Shown piece after piece: positions 48,554-57,625 of a stretch of DNA of 64,000 nt (its first letter is position 1; every line of letters begins with the position of its first letter). The DNA comes from Listeria grandensis FSL F6-0971. GTDB lineage: Bacteria > Bacillota > Bacilli > Lactobacillales > Listeriaceae. The stretch spans positions 1-64,000 of the forward strand of contig NZ_AODD01000001.1 in assembly GCF_000525835.1 (NCBI RefSeq), in the 5' to 3' direction. A model generated the notes under the pieces. That model ran no database searches, was not told the DNA's origin, and worked only from the letters and a program-made list of their open reading frames with translations. The position numbers and the translations under genes were made by a program.

Positions 48554-49922
48554 ACAGCTCTTTTTTCGCTTTTTCGATCATGGCTCTGATTTGGTCAAAT
48601 CCAGTTCCACCATAAGAATTCCGTTTTGCAACGGCGGTATAAGAAGCGAGCGCCTCATAAATATCTTCTTCTATAATGGGTTGAATCGCTTGATAGTCAG
48701 TGAGTTTGACATCTTGCAAATAAATCCCTTTTTGCGTACAATCAAGCACAAGTTTCCCAACAATTTCATGCGCCTCGCGGAACGGCACCCCTTTTTTAGC
48801 GAGATAATCGGCAAGCTCAGTCGCGTTTGAAAAATCTTTTTGCGTCGCATTTTCCATCACGGCTTCGTTCACTTTCATCGTTTCGATCATTCCAGCAAAG
48901 ATGTCAAGGCTTGTCTTCACAGTATGCACGGTGTCAAACATCCCTTCCTTATCTTCCTGTAAATCCTTATTATAGGCGAGCGGCAAGCCTTTTAGCACCG
49001 TCAAGAGACCGAACAAGTTTCCATAAACGCGTCCCGTTTTGCCACGAATTAACTCAGCCATATCGGGATTTTTCTTCTGCGGCATAATACTACTTCCCGT
49101 CGCAAAAGCATCGATCAACTCAACGAACTGAAACTCATGGCTCGTCCACAAAATCAATTCTTCACAAAAACGCGATAAATGGGTCATCAACAGCGCACTA
49201 TTGCTCAAAAACTCGATAATAAAATCACGATCACTCACACCGTCTAGACTATTATCGTAAATGGCGCTAAACCCAAGTTGTTCGGCGCTGTAGGCTCGAT
49301 CGATCGGAAAAGTCGTCCCAGCAAGCGCGGCACAGCCAAGTGGGGAAATGTCAATCCGCTTGACACTCTCCGTCAGACGTTCCAAGTCACGGCTAAACAT
49401 CCCATAATACGCCAACAAATGATGTGCAAAAGAAATCGGTTGCGCGTGCTGCAGATGTGTATAGCCTGGCATAATCGTTTCCACATGGGCCTCCGCCTTC
49501 ACGACAAGCACGTGTCGCAAATGTGCAAGAGAAGTAAGGATCTCCGCGACCGCTTCCTTCAAATACAAATGCATATCCGTTGCGACTTGGTCATTCCGAC
49601 TCCGCGCCGTATGTAATTTCCCAGCGACAGGCCCAATCTCCTCATAAAGCAACTTTTCAATATTGAGATGAATATCCTCATTCACGACGCTAAATTCGAG
49701 CTCACCAGCCTCCAATTTTAAAGCGAGTACCTCAAGTCCGGCTTTGATTTGTGCTGCTTCATCTGCCGAAATAATGCCGCATTTTCCAAGCATCGCAACA
49801 TGTGCCAAACTTCCCGTAATATCTTGTTTTGCGAGTTTTGCATCGAAGGAAATCGAGGCGCCGAATGCATCGATCCACGCCTCACTTTTCCCTTGAAAAC
49901 GACCGCCCCATAATTTTTCCAT
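48552..49922 (-). CDS. argH: Argininosuccinate lyase
   Basis: 456-residue lyase that splits argininosuccinate to arginine and fumarate, the last step of arginine synthesis. Fumarase superfamily signature [15 protein letters not shown] with catalytic Ser, [12 protein letters not shown] with the catalytic His, and [13 protein letters not shown] substrate loop are intact. Start ATG 49922, 8 nt after GAGG; 3 bp after argG, same operon. Confidence 0.96.
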   Translation of the reverse strand: MEKLWGGRFQGKSEAWIDAFGASISFDAKLAKQDITGSLAHVAMLGKCGIISADEAAQIKAGLEVLALKLEAGELEFSVVNEDIHLNIEKLLYEEIGPVAGKLHTARSRNDQVATDMHLYLKEAVAEILTSLAHLRHVLVVKAEAHVETIMPGYTHLQHAQPISFAHHLLAYYGMFSRDLERLTESVKRIDISPLGCAALAGTTFPIDRAYSAEQLGFSAIYDNSLDGVSDRDFIIEFLSNSALLMTHLSRFCEELILWTSHEFQFVELIDAFATGSSIMPQKKNPDMAELIRGKTGRVYGNLFGLLTVLKGLPLAYNKDLQEDKEGMFDTVHTVKTSLDIFAGMIETMKVNEAVMENATQKDFSNATELADYLAKKGVPFREAHEIVGKLVLDCTQKGIYLQDVKLTDYQAIQPIIEEDIYEALASYTAVAKRNSYGGTGFDQIRAMIEKAKKEL

Positions 49923-49925
49923 GTG

Positions 49926-51140
49926 TTACACCTCGGTTTTCGCAATTGTTTTTGCGTTGACTTCTGCGCTTACTTTCGTAGGTAGCCCCCAAAGCTTGAT
50001 GAAGCCAACCGCTGCATCTTGATCAAACGTATCCGCCGATGTATAAGTCGCCAAATTCTCGTCATATAGCGAATTCGGTGATTTCCGTCCTTCGACAATC
50101 GCATGTCCTTTAAAAAGTTTCATCCGGATGGTGCCATTGACATATTTTTGCGTGTCTTTCAAGAAGGCTACAAGAGAGCTCGTAAGTGGCGAGAACCAAA
50201 GCGCGTTGTAGATAACTTCGCTGATCTTCTGTTCGATTACAGGTTTGAAATGCGCGACTTCACGCACAAAAGTCAAATCTTCCAGTTCTTTATGCGCTGT
50301 AATCAAGGCAACAGCTGCCGGACATTCGTAGACTTCCCGAGATTTAATACCAACAAGGCGGTTTTCAATGTGATCAATCCGACCAACGCCATGTGCACCT
50401 GCGATCTTGTTCAATTTTTGAATTAAAAGAGCGAGACTTAATGGTTCTCCATTTAAAGCGACCGGCACACCTGCCAAAAATTCGATTTCGATGATTTCAG
50501 GTGTGTCTGGTGTATTTTCTAAAGCTACGGTCAGATCATACGCTTCTTCAGGAGGCGCAATCCATGGGTTTTCTAGTACACCACATTCATTAGAACGTCC
50601 CCATAAATTCTGATCGATGGAAAACGGGTTATCTAGATTAATCGGTACCGGAATATGATGTTTTTGAGCGTATTCGATTTCTTCTTCTCTCGACCATTTC
50701 CAATCACGTACGGGTGCCACAACTTTCAGATCTGGGGCTAAAGCATTGATAGCCACTTCAAACCGCACTTGATCGTTTCCTTTTCCAGTACACCCGTGGG
50801 CAATTGCTGAAGCACCTTCTTGTCTGGCAACTTCGACTAATTTTTTAGCGATTAGTGGGCGTGATAGCGCTGAAATGAGCGGATATTTCCCTTCATAGTA
50901 GGCATGAGCTTGCAGAGCGATTAAGGCGAAATCTTCCGCAAATTCTTCACGTGCATCAATGGTGTACGAAGCAGAAGCCCCGACTTGAATCGCTTTATTT
51001 TTAATGAACTCTAAATCTTTGCCTTCCCCTACGTCTAAACAACACGCAATGACATCATAATTTTCCTCTGTCAACCACTTAATTGCAACGGAGGTATCTA
51101 AACCACCAGAATAAGCAAGAACGATTTTTTCTTTTGTCAT
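49926..51140 (-). CDS. argG: Argininosuccinate synthase
   Basis: 404-residue ATP-dependent ligase joining citrulline and aspartate. N-terminal pyrophosphate loop [30 protein letters not shown], and [15 protein letters not shown] typical of the family. Start ATG 51140, 8 nt after GGGG. First gene of argG-argH, with two ARG-box-like sites just upstream, so likely repressed by ArgR/AhrC with arginine. Confidence 0.96.
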   Translation of the reverse strand: MTKEKIVLAYSGGLDTSVAIKWLTEENYDVIACCLDVGEGKDLEFIKNKAIQVGASASYTIDAREEFAEDFALIALQAHAYYEGKYPLISALSRPLIAKKLVEVARQEGASAIAHGCTGKGNDQVRFEVAINALAPDLKVVAPVRDWKWSREEEIEYAQKHHIPVPINLDNPFSIDQNLWGRSNECGVLENPWIAPPEEAYDLTVALENTPDTPEIIEIEFLAGVPVALNGEPLSLALLIQKLNKIAGAHGVGRIDHIENRLVGIKSREVYECPAAVALITAHKELEDLTFVREVAHFKPVIEQKISEVIYNALWFSPLTSSLVAFLKDTQKYVNGTIRMKLFKGHAIVEGRKSPNSLYDENLATYTSADTFDQDAAVGFIKLWGLPTKVSAEVNAKTIAKTEV

Positions 51141-51157
51141 CTCTACATCCCCTTTTA

Positions 51158-51171
51158 TTAATAAATATACA
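51158..51171 (-). promoter_or_regulatory. ARG box 1 before argG
   Basis: Minus strand TGTATATTTATTAA against TGAATWWWWATTCA: 12 of 14 positions agree. Confidence 0.55.
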
Positions 51172-51199
51172 TTTCGATAAAATTAATAATACCACCATA

Positions 51200-51213
51200 C
51201 GAATGATATTTCA
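51200..51213 (-). promoter_or_regulatory. ARG box 2 before argG
   Basis: Minus strand TGAAATATCATTCG against TGAATWWWWATTCA: 11 of 14 positions agree; four helical turns from box 1, as for paired ArgR sites. Confidence 0.5.
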
Positions 51214-51307
51214 ACTATTTTATTTATTTTTATTCACAAAAATGATTAAATATCCATAAAAAACAAACAAGAACCGCGAAGAAATGCGATTTTTATCGAC
51301 CTATAAA

Positions 51308-51337
51308 TTGGTTAAAATTTTTCAAAACTGCTATACT
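51308..51337 (+). promoter_or_regulatory. Promoter of the lipase-like gene
   Basis: TTGGTT (51308-51313), 18-nt spacer, TATACT (51332-51337), 45 bp before the TTG start. Confidence 0.6.
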
Positions 51338-51381
51338 TAAAGGGTGAATTATTTGAGATTATGTATGAGGAGTGAGCTTAA

Positions 51382-52428
51382 TTGAAACAGACATTAAAAT
51401 GGGTTGGCATTATTTTAGTAAGTATCGTGTTATTACCACTAGTTGTTGTTTTCTTCATCTACAAGAAGGCAGTCGGCAAGCGGGAATACGATCCAAAGGT
51501 ACTCGACAATCTGGAGGAAGCAGCACAAGATTATGTGAAAAAAACAGCACCATTATCGGATGTGGATTCGCGTTATAAATACATCCGCTTGGCCGAAAAA
51601 GCACTTCCAGCAGCCAAAGAAATCGAAGTTGGCGAAATCGAAAATAAAAAAATTGATGGTCCCGGAGGAAAAATTGCCCTTCGTATTTATTCACCAGAAG
51701 AAGAGGGACCATATCCATTGATGGTTTATTTCCATGGTGGTGGATTTGTTACAGGGAGTGTTCAATCAACAGATGGTATCGCCCGCAAACTAGTCCAAAC
51801 GACGGGGTACCGTGTTGTTTCTGTAGATTACCGTCTAGCACCAGAAAATCCATTTCCAGCAGCGATTGAAGATGCGTATGCTACACTGGTTTGGATATCG
51901 AAACATTTAACAAGTTTACGTGCGAAGTCAAACGAAATCGTTGTAGCAGGAGATAGCGCTGGCGGAAATATTGCCGCTGTTGTGGCTCAATTAGCGAAAT
52001 CTAAAGGGACACCGAACGTGACAAAACAAATTCTGCTATATCCACCGGTTGATATTTTCTCACGTGACGCGTCTGTTCTTTATCCTTCGATGGATGAATT
52101 TGCAGAAGGTTACGTATTGACGAAGGAATCGCTCGATAAATATTTCAAATTATACTTATCTGGTGCTGGCGATCGAAAATATGATCCACTAGTAGCACCT
52201 GTTCGTAGTAGAGATGTGGCAGGTTTACCAGCTGCATTTATCGCCACCGCAGAATATGATCCATTGCGTGACCAAGGCGAGGCGTATGCTGAGAAACTTA
52301 AAGATGCTGGCGTTCCAGTCTACGCCAAACGCCTAGAAAAAGTAATGCATGATTTCATGAATACGCCTTCTGCGGCAACGGATGAGACCTTTGAATTGAT
52401 CAATGAATTTTTACAAGAGAAGTTATAA
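51382..52428 (+). CDS. Membrane-anchored alpha/beta hydrolase (HSL family lipase/esterase)
   Basis: 348 residues. A single N-terminal helix (VGIILVSIVLLPLVVVFFIY) anchors the enzyme or acts as uncleaved signal; the catalytic part follows with HGGGFVTG (oxyanion hole), DYRLAPENPFPAA, nucleophile GDSAGG, TAEYDPLRDQG with the catalytic Asp and MHDFMN with His. This is the hormone-sensitive-lipase family, complete. Start TTG 51382, 8-9 nt after AGGAG. Divergent from argG, the same neighbour it has, from memory, in L. monocytogenes. Confidence 0.87.
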   Translation: MKQTLKWVGIILVSIVLLPLVVVFFIYKKAVGKREYDPKVLDNLEEAAQDYVKKTAPLSDVDSRYKYIRLAEKALPAAKEIEVGEIENKKIDGPGGKIALRIYSPEEEGPYPLMVYFHGGGFVTGSVQSTDGIARKLVQTTGYRVVSVDYRLAPENPFPAAIEDAYATLVWISKHLTSLRAKSNEIVVAGDSAGGNIAAVVAQLAKSKGTPNVTKQILLYPPVDIFSRDASVLYPSMDEFAEGYVLTKESLDKYFKLYLSGAGDRKYDPLVAPVRSRDVAGLPAAFIATAEYDPLRDQGEAYAEKLKDAGVPVYAKRLEKVMHDFMNTPSAATDETFELINEFLQEKL

Positions 52429-52510
52429 TTTAAAAGGAGACGGTGATGATGTTGTCACTGTCTTTTTTTGCGGAATTATGAGAAGATAAATGGGGAGGTG
52501 GCGTGAGATC

Positions 52511-53194
52511 ATGAGTTTAGGAAAAATATTGATTGCAGAAGATGATAATGATATTAATAACCTTATTTCCGAAGTGTTGACGCGAGAAGGGTACACCGTT
52601 ACACAGGCGTTTTCCGGAACTGAGGCCAAATTGCATTGGAACAACGAGACATTTGACTTACTGCTTTGTGATTTAATGTTACCAGGAATGACAGGAGAAG
52701 CGCTTATTGCCGAAATTACAGCCAAACAAAAGGCATCTATCATCGTCATATCTGCAAAAAATACGGTCATGGATAAAGTAGACTTGCTGAAACTGGGCGC
52801 TAGTGATTACATGACTAAGCCATTCGATATTGAAGAACTAGTGGCACGCGTCGAAGTGCAGCTGCGTAAAGAAAGTGCGGCGGCTGTAGCCAGAGAAGCA
52901 CGAGAATGGAACGGTTTATCCTTATCAGAAGACCGATACAGTGTACAAATCGGCGAAACAGATATCCGGTTAACAGCACGCGAATTTGGGATTTTAAAAT
53001 TATTGATTAGCAATCCGAGCAAAGTGTTTACAAAAGAGAACATTTTCGCATCCGTGTGGGGTGAAACCGAATTTATTGATGAAAATACAGTGAATGTACA
53101 TATGAGTAATATTCGTGGCAAACTGACCAAAGTCGCACCAGACGAAGAGTTTATAGAGACCGTATGGGGGATTGGGTTTAAAATGAAAAGCTGA
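52511..53194 (+). CDS. OmpR/PhoB family response regulator
   Basis: 227 residues. Receiver domain with acidic pocket EDDN, phospho-acceptor Asp in LLLCDLMLPGMTG and the KP pair in DYMTKPFDIEELVAR; C-terminal winged helix with RLTAREFGILKLLISNPSKVF and ENTVNVHMSNIRGKL. Start ATG 52511 after GGGGAGG (12 nt). Probably receives phosphate from the histidine kinase at 55377-56261, though the ABC genes and two structured repeats lie between them. Confidence 0.9.
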   Translation: MSLGKILIAEDDNDINNLISEVLTREGYTVTQAFSGTEAKLHWNNETFDLLLCDLMLPGMTGEALIAEITAKQKASIIVISAKNTVMDKVDLLKLGASDYMTKPFDIEELVARVEVQLRKESAAAVAREAREWNGLSLSEDRYSVQIGETDIRLTAREFGILKLLISNPSKVFTKENIFASVWGETEFIDENTVNVHMSNIRGKLTKVAPDEEFIETVWGIGFKMKS

Positions 53195-53195
53195 A

Positions 53196-53288
53196 ATAAC
53201 CTGTGCTAGCCTCGATAGAATTTGTTCGGGGCAGGAAAAGCCCTAAATGATCCGTAAAAAACACAGCATTCCCGTGAGGATAGGTTAT
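53196..53288 (+). repeat. Structured repeat copy 4 (diverged)
   Basis: Starts 2 bp after the response regulator stop. Outer arms ATAACCT (53196-53202) and AGGTTAT (53282-53288) pair perfectly though their sequence is unlike the other copies; the inner part CCTCGATAGAATTTGTTCGG aligns with copy 1 (CCTCGAAAAAATTTGTTAGG). The 3' half is too diverged to align by eye. Confidence 0.6.
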
Positions 53289-53314
53289 ACGAATGGGCAA
53301 TTAAATAACGAATG

Positions 53315-53348
53315 AAAAATGAGTAGTCTTGGCTTGCTCATTTTTTTA
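53315..53348 (+). terminator. Terminator of the response regulator
   Basis: AAAAATGAG and CTCATTTTTTT around a 13-nt loop. Confidence 0.65.
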
Positions 53349-53424
53349 TTGTGGATATGTTTGCAATTGATTCACGTTTGAAAAGAATGTTTTGTGTCGG
53401 GACAGTGCCTTTGGATCTGGTGTC

Positions 53425-53523
53425 AACAGCCAGCTTCTCGGAATTTTCGGGGCTTCCACAAAAACCAAGGGGGGGGGGGTTATTGCAGCTCCTAACAAAT
53501 TCTGTCGAAGCTAACGGGCTGTT
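53425..53523 (-). repeat. Structured repeat copy 3 (inverted)
   Basis: On the minus strand it aligns over its whole 98-99 bp with copy 1: CCGTTAGC, AATTTGTTAGGAG, TTGGTTTTTG, CCCCGAAAATT. Outer arms AACAGCC (plus 53425-53431) and GGCTGTT (53517-53523) are complementary, with one compensated change against copy 1. Contains the G/C run at 53469-53479, suspicious as a sequencing artefact. Confidence 0.85.
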
Positions 53524-53622
53524 TCTGCACTTCTCTTAATACTTTCTTAAGTTTTCATTCATACATAATTGAGATATCCGCGTTATAGTTGGGTTATCGA
53601 AAAGAGAAGGGAATGAACAGGC

Positions 53623-54543
53623 ATGCGAGAGACTATTTTGGAAACGGCGGCGCTTTCGAAAAAATTTGGTAATAATTATGCTGTAGATCATGTGAATATG
53701 ACGGTACAAAAGGGGGATATTTATGGCTTTATTGGTAAAAATGGTGCTGGGAAGACGACTTTTATTCGTTTGGTAACGGACTTAATGTATACGAATGGTG
53801 GGGATCTATCATTATTTGGCTCCAGCCATCCGAAAGATATCCACCAAGCACGGAAACGAATCGGAGCAGTAATTGAAGGGCCATCTTTATACCCGAACTT
53901 AACGGCACAACAAAATTTGAACTACTACATCCTTCAAAAAGGAATTCCAGACAAAAAGCGTATTGATGAAGTGTTAGAGTTTGTCGGGCTAGAAAATACA
54001 GGACGCAAAAAATATCGTAATTTTTCGATGGGTATGAAGCAACGACTTGGTATCGCGCTAGCAATCTTACATCATCCGGATTTTCTGATTTTGGATGAGC
54101 CGATCAATGGGCTTGATCCGATGGGGATTATTGAGATTCGGAATATTATTTTGAAATTGAATGAAACATTTGGCACGACTGTTTTTATATCGAGTCACAT
54201 TTTGACTGAACTCGCGCTCGTTGCCAACCGGTATGGCATCATTAACAACGGTCGCCTTGTGAAGGAGCTTTCAAAAGAAGAGTTGGAGTCAGAGAGTAGA
54301 CGCTATCTCGTTTTGAAAACGGTGAATAAAGAAGCAGCGGTGATGCACTTGGAGAGCTTTTTAGAATTGCATCAATATGAGGTGCACAGCGATGGCAGTA
54401 TCCGGATTTTTGACTATATTGATCAACCGGAGAAAATCAGCCAAGTGATGTTTGACGCGGGTATTATTATTACAGAACTGAAGGTCGTAGAAGCGAATTT
54501 GGAAGAGTACTTTATTGATTTAATTGGAGGGGAAGATAAATGA
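53623..54543 (+). CDS. ABC transporter ATPase (BcrA-like)
   Basis: 306-residue ATPase. Walker A GKNGAGKTT, Q-loop VIEGPSLYPNLT, signature FSMGMKQRLG (S-M-G-M instead of SGGQ, common in BcrA/lantibiotic immunity ATPases), Walker B LILDEPINGLDP, H-loop SSHILTELA. C-terminal extension as in peptide-antibiotic exporters. Start ATG 53623 with AAGGGA 10 nt upstream. Overlaps its permease gene by ATGA. With the kinase it forms a likely antimicrobial-peptide sensing and resistance unit. Confidence 0.88.
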   Translation: MRETILETAALSKKFGNNYAVDHVNMTVQKGDIYGFIGKNGAGKTTFIRLVTDLMYTNGGDLSLFGSSHPKDIHQARKRIGAVIEGPSLYPNLTAQQNLNYYILQKGIPDKKRIDEVLEFVGLENTGRKKYRNFSMGMKQRLGIALAILHHPDFLILDEPINGLDPMGIIEIRNIILKLNETFGTTVFISSHILTELALVANRYGIINNGRLVKELSKEELESESRRYLVLKTVNKEAAVMHLESFLELHQYEVHSDGSIRIFDYIDQPEKISQVMFDAGIIITELKVVEANLEEYFIDLIGGEDK

Positions 54544-55337
54544 TTGGATTGATTCGAGCAGATGGTTACCGATTGACGAAGGGGAAAATGTGGATGCCGT
54601 TCGTAACATTGATTGTTATTGCAGTGGCTGTTGCTGGTTTGATATATCTCGCGCTAAATGTAGATTGGATTTCGTTGTCACAAGGCGGGGAAACATTGTC
54701 GGCAAGCGACAAGGCCTTACTTAGCCAAACACTAACGGGGACGCAGGTCGCCCAACTGGTTTTATCGTTTAGTATCGTCTTAGCAATGGCTTTCATTGCG
54801 ATATTTTCGAACCTTTGGAGCATTGAATTTTCAGCGGGTGTAGCCAAAAATGTACTTGTATCTGGTGTTTCACGCACGACCTTTTACTTCTCGAAACTTT
54901 TCACGGGCTGGGCAGTTGCTACACTGATGCTCGTTGTGTATACCGTATCCATTGGGATTTCCGCGCAATTGTTTATGGGACAAGTCGATTTTGGAACGCT
55001 ATTTCTAGGAATGCTTGCACAATTACCATTATACTTAGGTTTAATATCGGTCGGGTTCTTCCTGTTCATCATTATCCCGAAAGAAAGCATCGCGATTGTG
55101 ACGTACATTCTTACATTTTTATTCATCGAGCCAATGATTACAAACTTGGTGAATGTCTTCCTGCCAAAATGGACGATTATTAAAGACATGTATCTTTTCA
55201 GCAAAATTAGCGCGATGTCAAACTTATCGGTAATAAGTCAGAATGCGATTACAACGAATATTTTAACCGGTTTTGCTTACATGGCTGTTTTCGCGATTCT
55301 TGGCTGGCTTGTATTCCGGTTTAAAGAAATCAAATAA
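54540..55337 (+). CDS. ABC-2 type permease (BcrB/lantibiotic-immunity-like)
   Basis: 265 residues with six hydrophobic segments: PFVTLIVIAVAVAGLIYLAL, VAQLVLSFSIVLAMAFIAIF, GWAVATLMLVVYTVSIGISA, LYLGLISVGFFLFIIIPKES, IVTYILTFLFIEPMITNLVN and GFAYMAVFAILGWLVFRFKE. Shape and the FSAGVAKNVLVSGVSRTTFYFSK loop core (GVAKNVLVSGVSR) match permeases of BcrAB and lantibiotic immunity systems. Start ATG 54540 coupled to the ATPase gene. Confidence 0.85.
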   Translation: MIGLIRADGYRLTKGKMWMPFVTLIVIAVAVAGLIYLALNVDWISLSQGGETLSASDKALLSQTLTGTQVAQLVLSFSIVLAMAFIAIFSNLWSIEFSAGVAKNVLVSGVSRTTFYFSKLFTGWAVATLMLVVYTVSIGISAQLFMGQVDFGTLFLGMLAQLPLYLGLISVGFFLFIIIPKESIAIVTYILTFLFIEPMITNLVNVFLPKWTIIKDMYLFSKISAMSNLSVISQNAITTNILTGFAYMAVFAILGWLVFRFKEIK

Positions 55338-55376
55338 GTATGATAGAATAGAAATGAATGAAAGGAGTGGGATGGC

Positions 55377-56261
55377 ATGATTTATCTGTTAGGCGGAATC
55401 ATTGTAGTGTTGCTCGTTTGGATAATTTTAATAAAAAAGCAACTCCAAACGACTTCAGCGAAAATAAAAGATATTGCAACAAGACGCGGTTCGAACGAGC
55501 AACTAACCATGGATATCGCTTCGCCAGAAATCAGGCAACTACTCCTTACTGTCAATGAGTTATTAGAGGCAAAGTCAAAAACGGAGCGGAAGTTTATGAC
55601 GCTCAACAAAGAGTTACGCGAGACAATCGAAAACGTTTCGCATGATTTGAGAACGCCATTAACCTCGCTTTCAGGTTATTTACAACTGATGGAGCGAGAC
55701 ACCTTAACACCAGAAGAACGCGAAAAATATAGCCTTATTATCAAAAATAAGATTCAAACTTTGACGGAACTCGTGGAGAACTTCTTTGTCTTGTCGAAAC
55801 TATCGAATGATGAGGGGAAATTACAACCAGAGCCGATTCAATTATCTGATTTTGTGACGGGGACAGTTGCCTCTTATTATGAGGATTTTTCCAAGCGAGG
55901 CATTACACCGAAGCTTTTGGTGGAGCCCGGTGTTACAATTAATGCGGATCGTAAGGCGCTGCAACGAATGGTAGATAATTTTATTTCGAATATGCTCAAA
56001 CACGGCGAGGGGCCGATGAAGATTGAACTTGCCAAGCAAGGCCGCAAAGCAGTTTTGCGATTCTCTAATCAGGCGAGTCAGTTAACTCAAGCTGATATAC
56101 CGCGATTGATTGAACGCTTTTATACGGCAGATCGAGTGCGCAGTGGGAGTAATACGGGGCTTGGCCTGGCGATTATTGATCTGTTAGCACACAAGTCGGG
56201 AGCAGCTTTTACGGTCGATTTTGAAGAGGAAGTATTGACGTTTACGGTTATATTTAAATAG
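55377..56261 (+). CDS. Intramembrane-sensing-type histidine kinase
   Basis: 294 residues. One N-terminal helix (IYLLGGIIVVLLVWIILIKK) and almost no extracellular part, then dimerisation helix with the phospho-acceptor in VSHDLRTPLTSLSGYLQL, and an ATPase domain with N box MVDNFISNMLKH and G box GSNTGLGLAII. The short sensor suggests it reads the state of the adjacent ABC transporter rather than a ligand. Start ATG 55377 after AAGGAGTGGG, 39 bp after the permease. Its partner is most likely the response regulator at 52511. Confidence 0.87.
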   Translation: MIYLLGGIIVVLLVWIILIKKQLQTTSAKIKDIATRRGSNEQLTMDIASPEIRQLLLTVNELLEAKSKTERKFMTLNKELRETIENVSHDLRTPLTSLSGYLQLMERDTLTPEEREKYSLIIKNKIQTLTELVENFFVLSKLSNDEGKLQPEPIQLSDFVTGTVASYYEDFSKRGITPKLLVEPGVTINADRKALQRMVDNFISNMLKHGEGPMKIELAKQGRKAVLRFSNQASQLTQADIPRLIERFYTADRVRSGSNTGLGLAIIDLLAHKSGAAFTVDFEEEVLTFTVIFK

Positions 56262-56317
56262 CTAAAAAGCGCCGACACGAGAGGGTTATTCTAATCTCTC
56301 ATGTCGGCGCTTTTTAG
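56262..56317. terminator. Bidirectional terminator between kinase and second AI-2E gene
   Basis: CTAAAAAGCGCCGACAcGAGAG and CTCTCaTGTCGGCGCTTTTTAG: 22-nt arms with one mismatch. The stop codon of the convergent gene lies within the right arm. Confidence 0.95.
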
Positions 56318-57438
56318 ACGACCGGTTTCTCGCTATTCTCAGCAGCAATACCTTCTCGCCTCAGTTTTATGAGTCGTGATAAGTTGACGATTAATGTTTT
56401 TACAACGGCGTAAGTCGGTACACCGAGGATCATACCAAGGATTCCGGCTAAGTTACCAGCAACAATCAGGATGATGATAATCGTTAGCGGATGGATGGAT
56501 AGTGATTTACCCATGATGTAAGGCGATAACAAGTTCGAATCGATTTGTTGAACGATAGTTACGACAACGATAACGAGTACGGCTTGCAGCGGCGAATCAA
56601 ATAGAGCAACGATAACCGCCGGTGCCGCCCCAATAAATGGTCCTAGGTAAGGAATAATGTTGGTCACTCCGGCAATTAAGCCGAACAATAACGCATACGG
56701 TTCACCGATGATAAAATAACCAATCATTGTAAAAATACCAACGAACATACAGTCAATTGCTTGGCTTGAAATGTAAGTGGAAATCGTTTTATTCATCGCT
56801 TGAATCATTTCACGGGCTTCTGTACGAATACCTTGTGGGAAAAATTTTCCGCTTGAATCAAGGAATTTATGGCCATCTTTAAACATGTAGAAGAGAATAA
56901 ATGGCACGGTGACAAGAATCATCACAAAACCAGAAACGAAGCCAAAAATTAGGCCAAGGCTTCCTGATAAGCTACCGATAACCGTATTTAAAAGCTTCGG
57001 TATAGAGATGTTTAGCTTCTCCATCTCGGCTTTTATATCCACATTTTTGATGCTACTGTTCTGCACTAAGTTATCCCACCAATGTTGGAATTGCTCCCAG
57101 TATTTTGGCGCTGCTTGTACGAGCGAAGCCACTTGATCGGCAAGAATTGGCCCGAGTTGAACGACGGCTAGCACTAATATCAGGATGAACGCAATGAAAA
57201 TACTTAATACACTTACTAAACGCGGTACTTTTCTCTTCTCCAAAAATAGAACAATCGGATTGAACAAATAAAATAAAAATCCAGCGATCATAATTGGTAA
57301 AAAAAGTGTGGAAACAATGGTTCCAATCGGCGCAAATAGGAAGCTCATCTTGTTCAGTACGAATAAGATAATCACCAAGGCCAAAATTTCTAATGTCCAA
57401 AAAAATAATTTGGACTCTTTGAAGCGTGATATTTTCAT
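56314..57438 (-). CDS. AI-2E/PerM family membrane protein (2)
   Basis: 374 residues, paralogue of the protein at 12536-13708: same order of hydrophobic segments, VTVPFILFYMFKDGHKFLDS, GVTNIIPYLGPFIGAAPAVI and SNLLSPYIMGKSLSIHPLTI. Start ATG 57438, 6 nt after GGGG; the frame extends to 57477 without a site. Single gene ending in a strong bidirectional terminator. Substrate unknown. Confidence 0.82.
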   Translation of the reverse strand: MKISRFKESKLFFWTLEILALVIILFVLNKMSFLFAPIGTIVSTLFLPIMIAGFLFYLFNPIVLFLEKRKVPRLVSVLSIFIAFILILVLAVVQLGPILADQVASLVQAAPKYWEQFQHWWDNLVQNSSIKNVDIKAEMEKLNISIPKLLNTVIGSLSGSLGLIFGFVSGFVMILVTVPFILFYMFKDGHKFLDSSGKFFPQGIRTEAREMIQAMNKTISTYISSQAIDCMFVGIFTMIGYFIIGEPYALLFGLIAGVTNIIPYLGPFIGAAPAVIVALFDSPLQAVLVIVVVTIVQQIDSNLLSPYIMGKSLSIHPLTIIIILIVAGNLAGILGMILGVPTYAVVKTLIVNLSRLIKLRREGIAAENSEKPVV

Positions 57439-57563
57439 ATAGGTCCCCTTTCGTAGCTGAGGCTTCTTGGCGTACAATAGCCACTAAGCCCAGCATTTTT
57501 CATATGTAAGACTATTATTAATAGTACCATCAACTGGCTAAAAATACTACTCTAAAATCATAC

Positions 57564-57592
57564 TTGACTTATTTAGTATAGTTGTTATACTA
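57564..57592 (+). promoter_or_regulatory. Promoter and operator of the GntR/YtrA-type operon
   Basis: TTGACT (57564-57569), 16-nt spacer, TATACT (57586-57591). The perfect inverted repeat TAGTATA-GTTGT-TATACTA (57574-57592) covers the -10, a likely site for autorepression by the GntR-type protein. Confidence 0.75.
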
Positions 57593-57625
57593 TACATATA
57601 ACAGTTGTAGAGAGAAGGGAAGCGT

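Larger units (their letters stand above)
53195..53622. other. Intergenic region with two structured repeats
   Basis: 428 bp between the response regulator and the ABC ATPase gene: repeat copy 4, a terminator, repeat copy 3 in opposite orientation containing a run of G (about 53469-53479), then the promoter area of the ABC operon (TATAGT near 53586 with TTGAGA 17 bp upstream at 53563-53568). Confidence 0.6.
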
